Position numbers and translations under genes: made by a program. Shown here one piece after another: positions 33,930 through 44,903 of a stretch of DNA of 64,000 nt (its first letter is position 1; each line of letters opens with the position of its first letter). Below the pieces are notes generated by a model. It saw only the letters and a program-made list of their open reading frames with translations. It made no database searches and was not told where the DNA came from. The stretch comes from Brachybacterium fresconis (GTDB lineage: Bacteria > Actinomycetota > Actinomycetes > Actinomycetales > Dermabacteraceae): the NCBI RefSeq assembly GCF_017876515.1, contig NZ_JAGIOC010000001.1:62001-126000 (forward strand). The letters run 5' to 3'.

Positions 33930-35165
33930 ATGACCGTTCTCGGAGCTCTGGACCGGAGCACCGCGACCGGCGCCTCGCAGCCTCGAGCTGACACGCAGCC
34001 TCGGGCCGCGCGCTCCGCGTCGGCCCCGACCCGTCCCGTCGAGCCGCCGCCGAGGGTGACGGGGGCCTGGAGGCCCGATCACGGCGTCGGGGATCGCTGC
34101 TTCGCCCGGATCGGAGACCTCGAGCTCGACAGCGGAGCCGTGCTCGAGGACGTCACCATGGCGTACGAGACCTGGGGGACGCTCGCCGCCGACGGCGGCA
34201 ATGCCGTGCTCGTCCTGCACGCGCTGACCGGGGACTCCCACGTGCGGGGGCCGGCTGGGCCGTCCCACGCGAGCCCCGGATGGTGGGAGGAGATGGTCGG
34301 TCCCGGCCGCCCGATCGACACCGACCGCTACTTCGTCGTCGCCCCCAACATCCTGGGCGGCTGCCAGGGCAGCACCGGTCCCAGCTCCCCGGGCGCGGAC
34401 GGGCGGGCGTGGGGCTCCCGCTTCCCTCTGCTGACCGTGCGCGACCAGGTCGAGGCCGAACGCCGTGTGCGCGAGTGGCTCGACATCCCGCGCTGGGCCC
34501 TCGTGATCGGCGGCTCGATGGGCGGGATGCGCGCGGTCGAATGGGCCGTGTCGCATCCGGACGAGGTCGAGCGACTCGCGGTCATCGCGACCTCGGCGCG
34601 CGCGACCGCCGACCAGATCGCCTGGAACAGCGCACAGATCGCCGCGATCCGGGTCGACCCCGGATTCCACGGGGGCGACTACTACGACCTCCCCGATGCG
34701 GTCGGCCCTCAGCAGGGCCTCGGGATCGCACGGCGCATCGCCCACACCACCTACCGAACGGCCGCCGAGCTCGAGAGCAGGTTCGGCAACCAGCCCCAGA
34801 GCGGCGAGGACCCCTTCGACGGGCAGGGGCGGCACCAGGTCACCAGCTACCTCGATCATCATGCGGGCAAGCTCTCCCGGCGCTTCGACGCGAACTCCTA
34901 CCTGGTCCTCGCCCAGTCGATGAACACCCATGACGTCGGCCGGGGCCGTGGCGGCACGGCAGCGGCCCTGGAGAGCGTGCGGGCACGCACTCTCGTGGTC
35001 GCCATCGACTCGGACCGGCTGTTCCCGCCCGACCTGGTCGCCGAGATGGCGCGGCACATCCCCGACGCGGCCTGGCACGTGGCGAGCTCACCGATCGGCC
35101 ACGACGCCTTCCTGCTCGCCCATCCGGATCTGGCCGAGTGGATCCGCACCCTGCTGGATGACTAA
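33930..35165 (+). CDS. metX: Homoserine O-acetyltransferase
   Basis: Acyl transfer from an acyl-CoA to homoserine, the first committed step of methionine synthesis. The 411 residues have an alpha/beta hydrolase fold with a Ser/Pro-rich N-terminal extension of about 45 residues, then VLHALTGDSHV, GPSSPG, the nucleophile elbow GGSMGGM with the catalytic serine, the later aspartate in IDSDRLFP and the histidine in GHDAFL. The family motif Q-S-M-N-T-H-D is present. The ATG has AGGAG. No metY lies next to it, so the partner sulfhydrylase or cystathionine pathway is elsewhere. Acetyl rather than succinyl donor is assumed from the family. Confidence 0.94.
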   Translation: MTVLGALDRSTATGASQPRADTQPRAARSASAPTRPVEPPPRVTGAWRPDHGVGDRCFARIGDLELDSGAVLEDVTMAYETWGTLAADGGNAVLVLHALTGDSHVRGPAGPSHASPGWWEEMVGPGRPIDTDRYFVVAPNILGGCQGSTGPSSPGADGRAWGSRFPLLTVRDQVEAERRVREWLDIPRWALVIGGSMGGMRAVEWAVSHPDEVERLAVIATSARATADQIAWNSAQIAAIRVDPGFHGGDYYDLPDAVGPQQGLGIARRIAHTTYRTAAELESRFGNQPQSGEDPFDGQGRHQVTSYLDHHAGKLSRRFDANSYLVLAQSMNTHDVGRGRGGTAAALESVRARTLVVAIDSDRLFPPDLVAEMARHIPDAAWHVASSPIGHDAFLLAHPDLAEWIRTLLDD

Positions 35166-35183
35166 GCTGGGTCGATCAGCACG

Positions 35184-35203
35184 GGGTCCCCGCAGCGGGA
35201 CCC
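35184..35203 (+). terminator. Hairpin between metX and the stress protein gene
   Basis: Perfect 7-bp stem GGGTCCC/GGGACCC with a 6-base loop 18 bases after the metX stop. It may end metX transcription or sit in the leader of the next gene. Confidence 0.45.
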
Positions 35204-35234
35204 GGCCGGAATCGTCCCGAGGGGGAGCAGGCGG

Positions 35235-35651
35235 ATGACCATCGTCGTGGGGTACTCGCCGTCCGGACAGGGTGCGGCCGCTCTCCGCGCAGGCGTCCGC
35301 TCGGCCCGGCGCCGGGGCGAGGACCTGGTCATCGCCTCCTATCAGAGCGGGGATGACGGCCGGGGTGCGCCGTCCGAGCAGGAGGTCCGCGCCGCGCTCG
35401 CCGAGATCGACGCGGAGGGGATCGAGGTGAGCGTGCGCCCCCGGTCGGACACCGACATCGGGGAGTTCCTGCTGGCCGTGGTCGAGGAGGTCTCGGCCTC
35501 GCTGATCGTGATCGGTCTGCGCCGCAAGTCCCCGATCGGCAAGCTCAACCTGGGGGCCGCCGCTCGCCGCGTCGTGCTCGGCGCGCCGTGCCCGGTGCTT
35601 GCCGTGAAGGACGATCATGGGGCCGATGCGGACACTCGCGTCGGTGCCTGA
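35235..35651 (+). CDS. Universal stress protein (UspA family)
   Basis: A 138-residue single-domain universal stress protein of the cytoplasm. It starts VVGYSPSGQGAAALRAGVRSARRRG and ends with an ATP-binding type signature: ASLIVIGLRRKSPIGKLNLG, then ARRVVLGAPCPVLAVK. The glycine-rich pattern suggests it binds ATP, although the motif here (G-L-R-R-K-S-P-I-G-K) is slightly divergent. GGGGGAGCAGGCGG just upstream of the ATG provides a ribosome binding site. TAAGCT at 35163-35168, overlapping the metX stop, could be a -10 box. Its exact role is unknown. Confidence 0.9.
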   Translation: MTIVVGYSPSGQGAAALRAGVRSARRRGEDLVIASYQSGDDGRGAPSEQEVRAALAEIDAEGIEVSVRPRSDTDIGEFLLAVVEEVSASLIVIGLRRKSPIGKLNLGAAARRVVLGAPCPVLAVKDDHGADADTRVGA

Positions 35652-35672
35652 CGGGCCGCCCCGCGCGGTCCT

Positions 35673-35703
35673 GGGAATATTGACGCGGCGAGGACGTTAT
35701 ACT
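35673..35703 (+). promoter_or_regulatory. Promoter region of the principal sigma factor gene
   Basis: Two overlapping signals occur: a vegetative-type -10 TATACT (35698-35703) and an ECF-type pair GGGAAT (35673-35678) and GTT (35696-35698), 17 bases apart. The latter resembles the SigR/SigH promoter upstream of trxA but with one base less between the elements. The TTGACG at 35680-35685 is only 12 bases from TATACT and so is unlikely to be its -35. The leader to the start codon would be about 145 bases. Confidence 0.5.
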
Positions 35704-35855
35704 CGTGAGGCTTGACGGCACCGTGCCTTCGTGCGCCATGAAACCGGGACTCCCGGGACGACGGCGACGAGCGCAGTCCGCGAGCCGCGCCGTGATGACC
35801 GATCGCCCGAGTGTGGCGGTGCACCCCAGGGAGCACTGCCGGAAGAAGGAACTCT

Positions 35856-37076
<1,221 letters not shown>

Positions 37077-37098
37077 GGCCGACCCTCCCGCAGGCCCT

Positions 37099-37139
37099 CG
37101 ACGGCGCCGGTGACCCCTCCGGGGGTCCCGGCGCCGTCG
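37099..37139 (+). terminator. Terminator after the sigma factor gene
   Basis: Perfect 12-bp outer stem (37099-37110 with 37128-37139) and a 6-bp inner stem with a 4-base loop. The rest of the 345-base gap up to the DUF7455 gene holds a second hairpin and no gene. Confidence 0.85.
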
Positions 37140-37367
37140 CCGTGCGCGGGCTCCGGGAGGGTCGGCCCGGAGGACTGGGCGTCCCATCGGGACCTGCGCC
37201 CGGGCCATGCTCGCCCGGCGTCCCCGGGCGCCTGGGGCTCTGCAGGGCAGGGGCCCGGGACCCGACCCGCGGCCGGGCACCGGCACTTCCGGGGTCAGCC
37301 GCACCGCCCGTGCGGAGCAGCTCCGGGATCTCCGAGGTCCGGTCGACCGAGGGTCGGGCGATACGAC

Positions 37368-37399
37368 CGAGGGCGCCCACCGATCGGTGGACGCCCTCG
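37368..37399 (-). terminator. Terminator after the DUF7455 gene
   Basis: Almost perfectly self-complementary 32-base stretch (CGAGGGCG with CGCCCTCG, inner CCACCGATCGGTGG, one mismatch) downstream of the minus-strand stop at 37422. Confidence 0.7.
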
Positions 37400-37421
37400 G
37401 GCATGTCGTGGGGGGAGAGGA

Positions 37422-37640
37422 TCAGTCCTCGACCGGCACCGGCTTCGCGTGGAGTCGTTCGGTCTCGTCGATGACCTCGGAGGCGACGCCCTGCAGAGCG
37501 TCCTGGTGGGCGCGGGCGTGATGCGCGCAGAACATCAGTTCACCGCCGGCCTCCAGGAGCACCTTGACGTACGCCTGGGCGCCGCAGCGGTCGCAACGGT
37601 CGTGAGCGGTCAGCCGGGGGGCTTCAAGAGTCAGGTTCAT
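37422..37640 (-). CDS. DUF7455 small zinc-ribbon-like protein
   Basis: A 72-residue conserved actinobacterial protein. CDRCGAQAYVKV near residues 16-27 and FCAHHARAH near 37-45 supply two cysteines plus a cysteine and histidines, consistent with one metal site. The gene typically lies between the principal sigma factor and parE, as here. TAGAAA six bases before the ATG may be a weak leaderless promoter; AAGAG gives only a poor ribosome site. The function is unknown. Confidence 0.88.
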   Translation of the reverse strand: MNLTLEAPRLTAHDRCDRCGAQAYVKVLLEAGGELMFCAHHARAHQDALQGVASEVIDETERLHAKPVPVED

Positions 37641-37755
37641 GACTCTTTTCTAGCATCGGACGTGCGGGAAGGGGAGGGCTTCGCGCCGTGGTTCGCTGGG
37701 GGCGCAACACCCTGTGAGCGGTGCCGCAATGCCAGGATCCGGGCCTCCGGCCCCG

Positions 37756-37761
37756 TAGGAT
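37756..37761 (+). promoter_or_regulatory. Leaderless-type -10 box of parE
   Basis: TAGGAT ends seven bases before GTG 37769. Confidence 0.6.
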
Positions 37762-37768
37762 CCCAGGC

Positions 37769-39889
37769 GTGTCCCCTTCCACCGCATCGACGAAATCCGC
37801 CTACGACGCGCGCAACCTCCAGGTCCTCGAGGGTCTGGAGGCCGTCCGCAAGCGTCCGGGCATGTACATCGGCTCGACGGACTCCCGCGGTCTCATGCAC
37901 TGCCTGTGGGAGATCCTGGACAACTCCGTGGACGAGGCGCTCGGCGGCCACGGCGAGTCGATCTCGGTGATCCTGCACCCCGATGCCTCCGTCGAGGTGC
38001 GCGATACCGGGCGCGGCGTGCCGGTCGACGTCGAGCCCCGCACGGGGCTCACCGGGGTCGAGGTGGTCTACACCAAGCTCCATGCCGGAGGGAAGTTCGG
38101 CGGCGGCTCCTACGCCGCCTCCGGCGGCCTGCACGGCGTCGGCGCGAGCGTCGTCAACGCCCTGTCGGGCCGCCTCGACGTCGAGGTGGACCGCGCGGGC
38201 AAGACCTACGCGATGAGCTTCCGGCGCGGTCAGGCCGGCGTCTTCGACGACGACGGCGGCGAGCCCGACCCCGAGGCTCCCTTCACCCCGGCGGCGGGCC
38301 CGGGCGAGCTGCGCGTGGTCGGCAAGGCCAAGCGCGGCGTGAGCGGGACCCGGGTGCGCTACTGGGCCGATCCCCAGATCTTCATCAAGGGATCGCACTT
38401 CGCGCTCGACGAGCTGCACCGCCGGGCGCGGCAGACGGCATTCCTGGTGCCCGGGCTGGAGCTGGCCGTCACCGACGACCGGCCCGAACGGCTGCCGGAT
38501 CAGCCCGCCACCCGCACCTACAAGTACGACGGCGGTATCAGCGAGTTCGTCGAATACCTGGCCCAGGACCAACGGATCACCGATGTGGTCCGTCTGGAGG
38601 GCTCCGGCACCTACACCGAGACGATCCCGGTGCTCGACAAGAACGGCCACATGGTCTCCACGGACGTGGACCGCACCTGCGAGGTCGACATCGCGCTGCG
38701 CTGGGGAGCCGACTACGACTCGACCGTGCGCTCCTTCGTGAACATCGTCGCCACACCCAAGGGCGGGACCCACGTCGCCGGCTTCGAGCAGGCGCTGGTC
38801 AAGACCCTGCGCAAGCAGGTCGAGAACCAGGCGCGCCGGGTCAAGTTCAATGCCAAGAACGAGAAGATCGAGAAGGACGACACCCTCGCCGGTCTCACCG
38901 TCGTCGTCAGCGTCCGGATCGACGAGCCGCAGTTCGAGGGCCAGACCAAGGAGGTGCTCGGCACCCCCGCGATCCGAGCGATCGTCGCCAAGATCGTCGA
39001 ACAGCGGCTGACCGACTTCCTGACCTCCTCCAAGAAGGGGGAGAAGGAGCAGGCGGCGCTGGTGATCGACAAGGTCGTCTCCGAGATGCGCGCCCGGATC
39101 GCCGCCCGCATGCACAAGGAGGTCTCGCGCCGCAAGAATGCGCTGGAATCCTCCACCATGCCCACCAAGCTCGCCGACTGCCGCACCCACGACGTCGAGC
39201 GCTCAGAGCTGTTCATCGTCGAGGGCGACAGTGCGCTGGGCACGGCGAAGAACGCCCGCTCCTCGGAGTTCCAGGCGCTGCTGCCGATCCGCGGGAAGAT
39301 CCTCAACACCCAGAAGGCGTCCGTCACGGACATGCTCAAGAACGCCGAGTGCGCGGCGATCTTCCAGGTGATCGGGGCTGGATCCGGGCGCAGTTTCGAT
39401 CTGGAGGCCGCGCGCTACGGCAAGATCGTGATGATGACCGACGCCGACGTCGACGGCGCCCACATCCGGACCCTGCTGCTGACCCTGTTCCACCGCTACA
39501 TGCGCCCCCTGGTGGAGGAGGGCCGGGTGTACGCTGCCGTGCCGCCGCTGCACCGGGTGGAGATCATCCACGGCGGATCGAAGAAGAACGAACTGGTCTA
39601 CACCTACTCCGAAGCGGAGCTGAACAAGCTGCTGAAGAACCTCGAGAAGCGGGGCAAGCGCTACAAGCAGCCGATCCAGCGCTACAAGGGCCTGGGCGAG
39701 ATGGACGCCGACCAGCTGGCCGACACGACCATGGATCCGCACCATCGCACTCTGCGACGGGTCCGGATCGAGGACGCCGAAGCCGCCAGCGCCATGTTCG
39801 AGCTCCTCATGGGCTCGGAGGTGGCGCCTCGCAAGCAGTTCATCATCGAAGGGGCCGAGGAGCTCGATCTGGAGAGGATCGACGCATGA
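37769..39889 (+). CDS. parE: DNA topoisomerase IV subunit B (ParE)
   Basis: ATPase subunit of a type IIA topoisomerase that decatenates daughter chromosomes together with ParC. The 706 residues show the GHKL ATPase motifs ([47 protein letters not shown] in order), the Toprim domain with [12 protein letters not shown] and [17 protein letters not shown], and the C-terminal [15 protein letters not shown] call it ParE rather than GyrB because of position near sigA and parC and the short form without the GyrB insertion. GTG 37769 starts a likely leaderless transcript. Its stop overlaps the hisF start by ATGA, coupling the two. Confidence 0.92.
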   Translation: MSPSTASTKSAYDARNLQVLEGLEAVRKRPGMYIGSTDSRGLMHCLWEILDNSVDEALGGHGESISVILHPDASVEVRDTGRGVPVDVEPRTGLTGVEVVYTKLHAGGKFGGGSYAASGGLHGVGASVVNALSGRLDVEVDRAGKTYAMSFRRGQAGVFDDDGGEPDPEAPFTPAAGPGELRVVGKAKRGVSGTRVRYWADPQIFIKGSHFALDELHRRARQTAFLVPGLELAVTDDRPERLPDQPATRTYKYDGGISEFVEYLAQDQRITDVVRLEGSGTYTETIPVLDKNGHMVSTDVDRTCEVDIALRWGADYDSTVRSFVNIVATPKGGTHVAGFEQALVKTLRKQVENQARRVKFNAKNEKIEKDDTLAGLTVVVSVRIDEPQFEGQTKEVLGTPAIRAIVAKIVEQRLTDFLTSSKKGEKEQAALVIDKVVSEMRARIAARMHKEVSRRKNALESSTMPTKLADCRTHDVERSELFIVEGDSALGTAKNARSSEFQALLPIRGKILNTQKASVTDMLKNAECAAIFQVIGAGSGRSFDLEAARYGKIVMMTDADVDGAHIRTLLLTLFHRYMRPLVEEGRVYAAVPPLHRVEIIHGGSKKNELVYTYSEAELNKLLKNLEKRGKRYKQPIQRYKGLGEMDADQLADTTMDPHHRTLRRVRIEDAEAASAMFELLMGSEVAPRKQFIIEGAEELDLERIDA

Positions 39890-40671
39890 GCGTGGCCGTG
39901 CGGGTGATCCCCTGCCTGGACGTCGACGCCGGACGGGTCGTCAAGGGTGTGAACTTCCAGGGTCTGCGCGATGCCGGCGATCCCGTGGAGCTCGCCGCCC
40001 GATACGGCACCGAGGGTGCCGACGAGCTGACCTTCCTCGACGTCACCGCCTCCTCCGGCGGGCGGGAGACCATGATCGACGTGGTGCGGGCCGCCGCCGA
40101 GCAGATCTTCATCCCGCTGACCGTCGGCGGGGGAGTGCGCTCGGTCGACGACGTCGACCAGCTGCTGCGCGCCGGCGCCGACAAGTGCGGGGTGAACACC
40201 GCGGCGATCGGACGCCCCGCACTGATCGACGAGATCTCCCGCCGCTTCGGCAACCAGGTGCTGGTGCTCTCGATCGACGCCCGCCGCGTCACCGGGGACA
40301 GTCCGGCCGGCAGTGCCCGGACGGGCTCGGGCTTCGAGGTCACCACCCATGGCGGCCGACGCGGCACCGGGATCGACGCGATCGCGTGGATCCGCGAGGT
40401 CACCGAGCGCGGCGCCGGGGAGATCCTGCTGAACTCCATGGACGCCGACGGCACCGAGCAGGGGTTCGATCTCGAGCTGATCCGCCTCGCGCGGGAGGCC
40501 ACGAACCTGCCGCTGATCGCCTCCGGCGGGGCCGGGAAGCCTGCCGATTTCCCCCCGGCCGTCCGAGCGGGAGCCGATGCCGTGCTCGCCGCGAGCGTCT
40601 TCCATTTTCAGCAGATGACCATCGCCGAGGCGAAGCAGGCCATGGCCGAGGACGGCATCACGGTGCGCTGA
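39886..40671 (+). CDS. hisF: Imidazole glycerol phosphate synthase cyclase subunit
   Basis: Cyclase half of IGP synthase in histidine synthesis; it uses ammonia from HisH to form IGP and AICAR. The 261-residue (beta-alpha)8 barrel has the N-terminal [16 protein letters not shown] with the catalytic aspartate, [28 protein letters not shown] with the second aspartate, and [15 protein letters not shown] 39886 overlaps the parE stop and GGAGAGGA lies upstream inside parE. No other his gene is adjacent in the window, so hisF here is split from the rest of the pathway. A terminator follows. Confidence 0.95.
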   Translation: MSVAVRVIPCLDVDAGRVVKGVNFQGLRDAGDPVELAARYGTEGADELTFLDVTASSGGRETMIDVVRAAAEQIFIPLTVGGGVRSVDDVDQLLRAGADKCGVNTAAIGRPALIDEISRRFGNQVLVLSIDARRVTGDSPAGSARTGSGFEVTTHGGRRGTGIDAIAWIREVTERGAGEILLNSMDADGTEQGFDLELIRLAREATNLPLIASGGAGKPADFPPAVRAGADAVLAASVFHFQQMTIAEAKQAMAEDGITVR

Positions 40672-40697
40672 ACGCACCGCCGTGATCCGCACCGCGT

Positions 40698-40727
40698 GAT
40701 GCCCCGGCCCTCGAGGGCCGGGGCATC
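40698..40727 (+). terminator. Terminator after hisF
   Basis: A perfect 30-base inverted repeat (15-bp arms GATGCCCCGGCCCTC and its complement, no spacer beyond the folded centre) about 27 bases after the hisF stop. Confidence 0.8.
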
Positions 40728-40753
40728 TCTGGTGGGAGCAGCGGGAGCGAGGC

Positions 40754-41008
40754 TCATCGCACGTACACACCGGAGCGGACCAGAGCCTGCTGATAGGCGA
40801 GGTCGCGCTCCTGGAGCGCTCGCCTCGCCGCCTGGCGGCGGAGCGCCCGCTCGAGATCGCGCTCGCGGCGGAGCTCCTTCCGCCGGCGGCGATCGGCGGA
40901 TCGGACCTCGGCGGCGGTCGGGGACCGGCGCGGGACGTCGGGGGTGGTCGAGGTGGTTGTCGTGGTCGTCGTGCTCAGGGGCGTGTCGGGACGGGTCTGG
41001 ACCGACAT
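40754..41008 (-). CDS. Small basic hypothetical protein
   Basis: An 84-residue protein I do not recognise. The N-terminal third has a run of seven threonines and then Pro-rich sequence; residues about 30-70 are a highly charged Arg/Glu/Ala helix (EVRSADRRRRKELRRERDLE and so on), ending with A-Y-Q-Q-A-L-V-R-S-G-V-Y-V-R. The ATG is preceded by AGGAGAG at a good distance, which supports it. There is no membrane segment. Such a basic helix could bind nucleic acid, but that is speculative. It lies alone between hisF and a 500-base gap. Confidence 0.55.
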   Translation of the reverse strand: MSVQTRPDTPLSTTTTTTTSTTPDVPRRSPTAAEVRSADRRRRKELRRERDLERALRRQAARRALQERDLAYQQALVRSGVYVR

Positions 41009-41508
41009 GGTGGCTCTCTCCTGGGGAGGTGGTCTCTGCAGTCTTCCGCCCTGCGAGGACAGACGTTGTCCGCGAAGCGGAGAAGGGCGTCATCGAGCGC
41101 TCGACGGGCGTCGAGGGGCGTCGGAGGACGGACGGTGCCGGGCGACCTCAGGGTCGCGGGGCAGGACGCGCTGGGGTGCTCGGCGTCAGCGAGCTGCCGG
41201 GGCGGCGCCGGCGGCACCGCGGCGTCCCCCACCGGACGCTCGCAGGTCCACGGGGGATCCGTGGCGCCGGACGGGGGATGCGACGAGGCCGGACAGCGAC
41301 GCGTCCGGGCGGGCCGGGGTCGGTGTCGGGGTGGTCTGCATCTCCATACGGACAGTCGACCACCGCTCGGCGGCGGCCGCAACGTATTTGTTCCCGCGCA
41401 GCGCGAAGGACCCGGCCGCGCCCCGGCATGGGGCGGCGACCGGGTCCTCGGCGTCTCGGGGCGTCGCCGATCGGGCGGTGACGCAGAAGTCCTCAGCGGC
41501 GCGGAGCC
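41009..41508. other. Gene-poor 500-base spacer
   Basis: Between the small basic protein gene and the mutarotase gene I see only the mutarotase terminator, a possible minus-strand -10 (TACGTT, 41386-41381) that would leave a leader of about 365 bases for the small gene, and short palindromes such as CGAGCGCTCG near 41094. The open frames here have no supported starts and are Arg/Pro/Gly-biased, as expected of chance frames in GC-rich DNA. Confidence 0.6.
41407..41448 (-). terminator. Terminator after the mutarotase gene
   Basis: Perfect 9-bp outer stem AGGACCCGG/CCGGGTCCT enclosing a GCCCC/GGGGC inner stem, downstream of the minus-strand stop at 41509. Confidence 0.65.
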
Positions 41509-42378
41509 TCAGTGCTCGATGCGGTAGGTGACCCCGATCGTGTGCGCCTGGCCGGGCTGCAGTCTCACGAAGCGGTCCTTGGCCACCGCGGGCTCGACGC
41601 AGACGAACTGCGGCCAGGCGTCATCGGGGATGTCGCCCATCGAGGTGACCAGCTCGTCCCAGGGATTCCACACGATCGTCGTGGCGGTGCCGCGGGGGCT
41701 GGAGACCAGTCGGCGCCCCCCGACCTCGTCGGTGACGACCACCTCGCCGGCGGCGTCGACGATGCGGTCCGTGGAGCCCGTCAGGCGCAGGGGGTCGGCG
41801 CCGAGCACGTCGGCGGCCAGGCCGCGGGTGTTGTCGAGGTAGTCCGCGTTCTCGAGCCCCTGGACCGTGATCCGGCGCACGTCGCCGACGGCCAGGTAGG
41901 TGTGCAGGGCGGCCTCGACCTCGAGCGGCGTCGGCCCGGCGGTGAGGGTCAGGTCGACCGAGAGCTGACGTCCGATCCGGAACACGGCACGGCCGCTCAG
42001 CTTCACGGCGTCCGCCGGGGTCACCAGCTCCAGGACCACGTCCTCGCCGTCGAGCGCGGCCGAGGCGAGCTCCCAGGTGATGGTGCGCAGCCAGCCGTGC
42101 TTGACCTGCATCGCTCCGTCGCGTCCCGGTCCGAACCAGGGACCCACCAGCGGGATCCCGCCGCGGATCGCCTCCCGGGGGCCGTACGCGGAATCCGGGC
42201 TCAGCCACAGCAGGTCCGCCTCGCCGGTGGGGACCCAGCTGGTCAGGTGGGCCCCGTCGAGGTGGACCACGGCGCGGGCGGCGGGGGTGTCGACGACGAG
42301 GGCGTCGACCCCGTGGACCGTCTCGAGGGCGACGCCCTCGGGCAGCGGGACGGATGAGGCGGCAGAAGGAGTGCTCAT
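41509..42378 (-). CDS. D-hexose-6-phosphate mutarotase (aldose 1-epimerase family)
   Basis: Predicted epimerase interconverting alpha and beta anomers of glucose-6-phosphate or related sugars. The 289-residue protein has the galactose-mutarotase-like beta-sandwich with L-D-G-A-H-L-T-S-W near the start, IRGGIPLVGPWFGPG, K-H-G-W-L-R with the catalytic histidine, the second histidine in ALHTYLAVGD, and a catalytic glutamate in F-V-C-V-E-P. This arrangement matches the YeaD-like enzymes rather than GalM. ATG 42378 is chosen; GACGAT six bases upstream is a weak leaderless-type promoter. It is divergent in function from its neighbours and is followed by a terminator. Confidence 0.88.
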   Translation of the reverse strand: MSTPSAASSVPLPEGVALETVHGVDALVVDTPAARAVVHLDGAHLTSWVPTGEADLLWLSPDSAYGPREAIRGGIPLVGPWFGPGRDGAMQVKHGWLRTITWELASAALDGEDVVLELVTPADAVKLSGRAVFRIGRQLSVDLTLTAGPTPLEVEAALHTYLAVGDVRRITVQGLENADYLDNTRGLAADVLGADPLRLTGSTDRIVDAAGEVVVTDEVGGRRLVSSPRGTATTIVWNPWDELVTSMGDIPDDAWPQFVCVEPAVAKDRFVRLQPGQAHTIGVTYRIEH

Positions 42379-42446
42379 GGCGTCATCGTCCCACGTCCGC
42401 CGCCGGCCGCAGCGCGGCGTCCGGGAGCCGCGGAACGCTGGGGGGT

Positions 42447-44903
42447 TCAGCCGACGGCAGCGATCGGCACCGCCACCGGGGTGCCGGAGCCGTCGCGGCG
42501 CCCGGTGGGTTCGGGCAGGTCGATCGGCTGGCCGGCCTCGGAGGATGCGCGCGCCGGATGCGGGACCACCCAGGCGCCGATCAGCACGTCCTCGCCCCGC
42601 AGGAAGCGGTGGCAGCGCATGCCCGCCGTGGCGCGGCCCTTGGCGGGGAACTCGGTCAGCGGGGAGACCTTCAGCGAACCGGTCTGCAGCAGCGGCAGGG
42701 AGCCGGAGCTGCCGGAGACGGTGACCACGTCCGCCGGAGCGGTCACATCGACCGCGCCGAAGGAGATCACCCGCACATCGTCGGCGAGCTTGATCCCCGC
42801 GACGCCGCCGGCCCCGCGCCCCTGCGGGCGCACGCCGGAGGAGGGGAAGTGCAGCAGCTGCGCCTCGGAGGTCACGAAGACGAGGTCGAGGTCGGTGTCC
42901 TCCTCGAGATCCACCACCCCGACGACGGCGTCGCCGTCCTTGAGCGCGATGATCTCGAAGCCGTCCGAGCGGGGGAAGTCGAGCTGGACGCGCTTGACGA
43001 CGCCGTGGCGGGTGCCGAGAGCGATCGCGCCGCCCCGGGCCGCGTCCGCCTCCGCGACCCGGATCAGCCCCAGGGCGCGCTCCTCGCGCTCGAGGTCGAT
43101 GAGGTCGGCCAATCGGGTCCCGCCGGCCAGCGAGGGCGGCCCGGCCGTGGGGGCCAGCGAGGGCAGATCCACCGCGGACAGGTGCAGCACGCGGCCGGCG
43201 TCGGTGACCACCCCGACGGTGGAGCGGGTGGAGGTGAGCACATCCGCGACGATCACATCGTGCGAGCTGCGCGGCCCCTCGCGCACCAGAGGCTCCTCGC
43301 CGGTCACACGGGCCACCAGTCCGGTGCCGGTCAGCAGCACCCGGCAGGGCTCGTCGGCGACCTCGAGAGACCCTCCCGCGGTGGGGACGGGCTGGTCGGC
43401 GGCCTCGAGCAGGACGGTGCGGCGTGCGTCGCCGTGCTCCGCGGCCACGGCGGCCAGCTCGTCGGAGACCAGGCGGCGCAGCACCTCCTCGGAGCCCAGG
43501 ATCTCTTCGAGCTGCTCGATCTCGCGGCGCAGCTCGTCGCGCTCGCCCTCGAGCTCGACCTGGGAGAACTTCGTCAGGCGGCGCAGCCGCAGCTCGAGGA
43601 TGTACTCGGCCTGGACGTGGGTCAGATCGAACACGCCCATCAACCGGGAGCGGGCGGTCTCCGCGTCGTCGCTGCTGCGGACGATCTGGATGACCTCGTC
43701 GATGTCGACGATCGCCAGCAGCAGCCCCTCGACCAGGTGCAGGCGGGCCCGACGCCGATCCAGCCGGTGCTCGGTGCGTCGCCGCACGACCTTCAGCCGG
43801 TGGTCGACGAACACCTCGAGCATCTGCTTCAGGCCCATGGTGCGCGGCTGACCCTCGACGAGGGCGACGTTGTTGATCCCGAAGGACTCCTCGAGCGGCG
43901 TGAACTTGTACAGCTGCTGGAGGACCGCCTCGGGGTCGTAGCCCGATTTCACCGTCAGCACCAGGCGCAGCCCGTGATGACGATCGGTGAGGTCCTGGTA
44001 GTCGGTGACGCCCTGGACCTTCTTCGACTGCACCGCGTCGCGCAGCTTCTCGGCCAGCTTCTCCGGACCCACCTGGTAGGGGAGCTCGGTCACCACGATC
44101 CCCTTGCGGCGGCTGGTGACGCTCTCGATCTTCGTCGTCGCCCGCATCTTGAACGAGCCGCGACCGGTGCGGTACGCGTCGCGGATGCCGTCCAGCCCGA
44201 CGATCCGGCCGCCGGTGGGCAGGTCGGGTCCGGGCACGAGGCGCATCAGGGCCTCGAGGTCCGCCTCGGGATGATCGATCAGGTGGCGTGCGGCCGCGAC
44301 GGTCTCGACCAGGTTGTGGGGAGGCATGTTCGTGGCCATCCCGACCGCGATCCCGGACGCCCCGTTGACCAGGAGGTTCGGGTACTGGGCCGGCAGCACC
44401 TCGGGCTGGATGAGCTGGTTGTCGTAGTTCGGCACCATGTCCACGACGTCCTCGTCCAGCGAGGCGGTCATCAGCAGGGCGGCCGGGGCCAGTCGCGCCT
44501 CCGTGTAGCGCGGGGCGGCGGGCCCGTTGTCGAGGGAGCCGAAGTTGCCGTGGCCGTCCACCAGCGGCATGCGCATGTTGAAGCTCTGCGCCATGCGCAC
44601 CAGGGCGTCGTAGATCGCGGTGTCGCCGTGAGGGTGGAGCTTGCCCATCACCTCGCCGACCACGCGCTGGGACTTCACGTGCCCACGATCGGGGCGCAGG
44701 CCCATCTCGGCCATCATGTAGAGGATGCGGCGCTGGACGGGCTTGAGGCCGTCGCGCGCGTCCGGGAGGGCCCGCGAGTAGATCACCGAGTACGCGTACT
44801 CGAGGAACGACGTCTCCATCTCGCTGGTGACGTCGATGTCGACGATCGTCTCGTCGACCGCGTCGTCCCCGGCGGGCGGCTGGGTGCTTCGTGATCGGGC
44901 CAT
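42447..44903 (-). CDS. parC: DNA topoisomerase IV subunit A (ParC)
   Basis: Breakage-reunion subunit of topoisomerase IV, acting with ParE. The 818-residue protein has the N-terminal catalytic region with [29 protein letters not shown], the quinolone-resistance region [14 protein letters not shown] (the Ser position reads Thr) and the active-site tyrosine in [12 protein letters not shown]-terminal beta-pinwheel with several blades follows from about 510. I see no QRRGGKG GyrA box, only [11 protein letters not shown], which favours ParC over GyrA. The ATG at 44903 is the best fit to the local -10-like CATGAT; ATGs at 44912 and 44915 are alternatives. It is divergent from the acyl-CoA ligase fusion gene. 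Confidence 0.9.
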   Translation of the reverse strand: MARSRSTQPPAGDDAVDETIVDIDVTSEMETSFLEYAYSVIYSRALPDARDGLKPVQRRILYMMAEMGLRPDRGHVKSQRVVGEVMGKLHPHGDTAIYDALVRMAQSFNMRMPLVDGHGNFGSLDNGPAAPRYTEARLAPAALLMTASLDEDVVDMVPNYDNQLIQPEVLPAQYPNLLVNGASGIAVGMATNMPPHNLVETVAAARHLIDHPEADLEALMRLVPGPDLPTGGRIVGLDGIRDAYRTGRGSFKMRATTKIESVTSRRKGIVVTELPYQVGPEKLAEKLRDAVQSKKVQGVTDYQDLTDRHHGLRLVLTVKSGYDPEAVLQQLYKFTPLEESFGINNVALVEGQPRTMGLKQMLEVFVDHRLKVVRRRTEHRLDRRRARLHLVEGLLLAIVDIDEVIQIVRSSDDAETARSRLMGVFDLTHVQAEYILELRLRRLTKFSQVELEGERDELRREIEQLEEILGSEEVLRRLVSDELAAVAAEHGDARRTVLLEAADQPVPTAGGSLEVADEPCRVLLTGTGLVARVTGEEPLVREGPRSSHDVIVADVLTSTRSTVGVVTDAGRVLHLSAVDLPSLAPTAGPPSLAGGTRLADLIDLEREERALGLIRVAEADAARGGAIALGTRHGVVKRVQLDFPRSDGFEIIALKDGDAVVGVVDLEEDTDLDLVFVTSEAQLLHFPSSGVRPQGRGAGGVAGIKLADDVRVISFGAVDVTAPADVVTVSGSSGSLPLLQTGSLKVSPLTEFPAKGRATAGMRCHRFLRGEDVLIGAWVVPHPARASSEAGQPIDLPEPTGRRDGSGTPVAVPIAAVG

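Noticed and set aside
31437..35078. Very long minus-strand open frame of more than 1200 codons running through metX and DUF4192 genes
   Set aside because: Only the part up to ATG 32570 encodes a known enzyme; the rest overlaps well-supported plus-strand genes and is a GC-rich antisense frame.
35680..35703. TTGACG with TATACT as a vegetative promoter pair for sigA
   Set aside because: The spacer is only 12 bases, too short for a -35/-10 pair; TATACT may work without this -35.
37906..39885. Plus-strand frame extending hisF upstream through parE
   Set aside because: Arg-rich shadow of parE in another frame; hisF begins at the ATGA overlap at 39886.
41381..41399. GGGAAC/GTT on the minus strand as a SigR-type promoter
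   Set aside because: The two elements are only 6 bases apart, far from the required 18.
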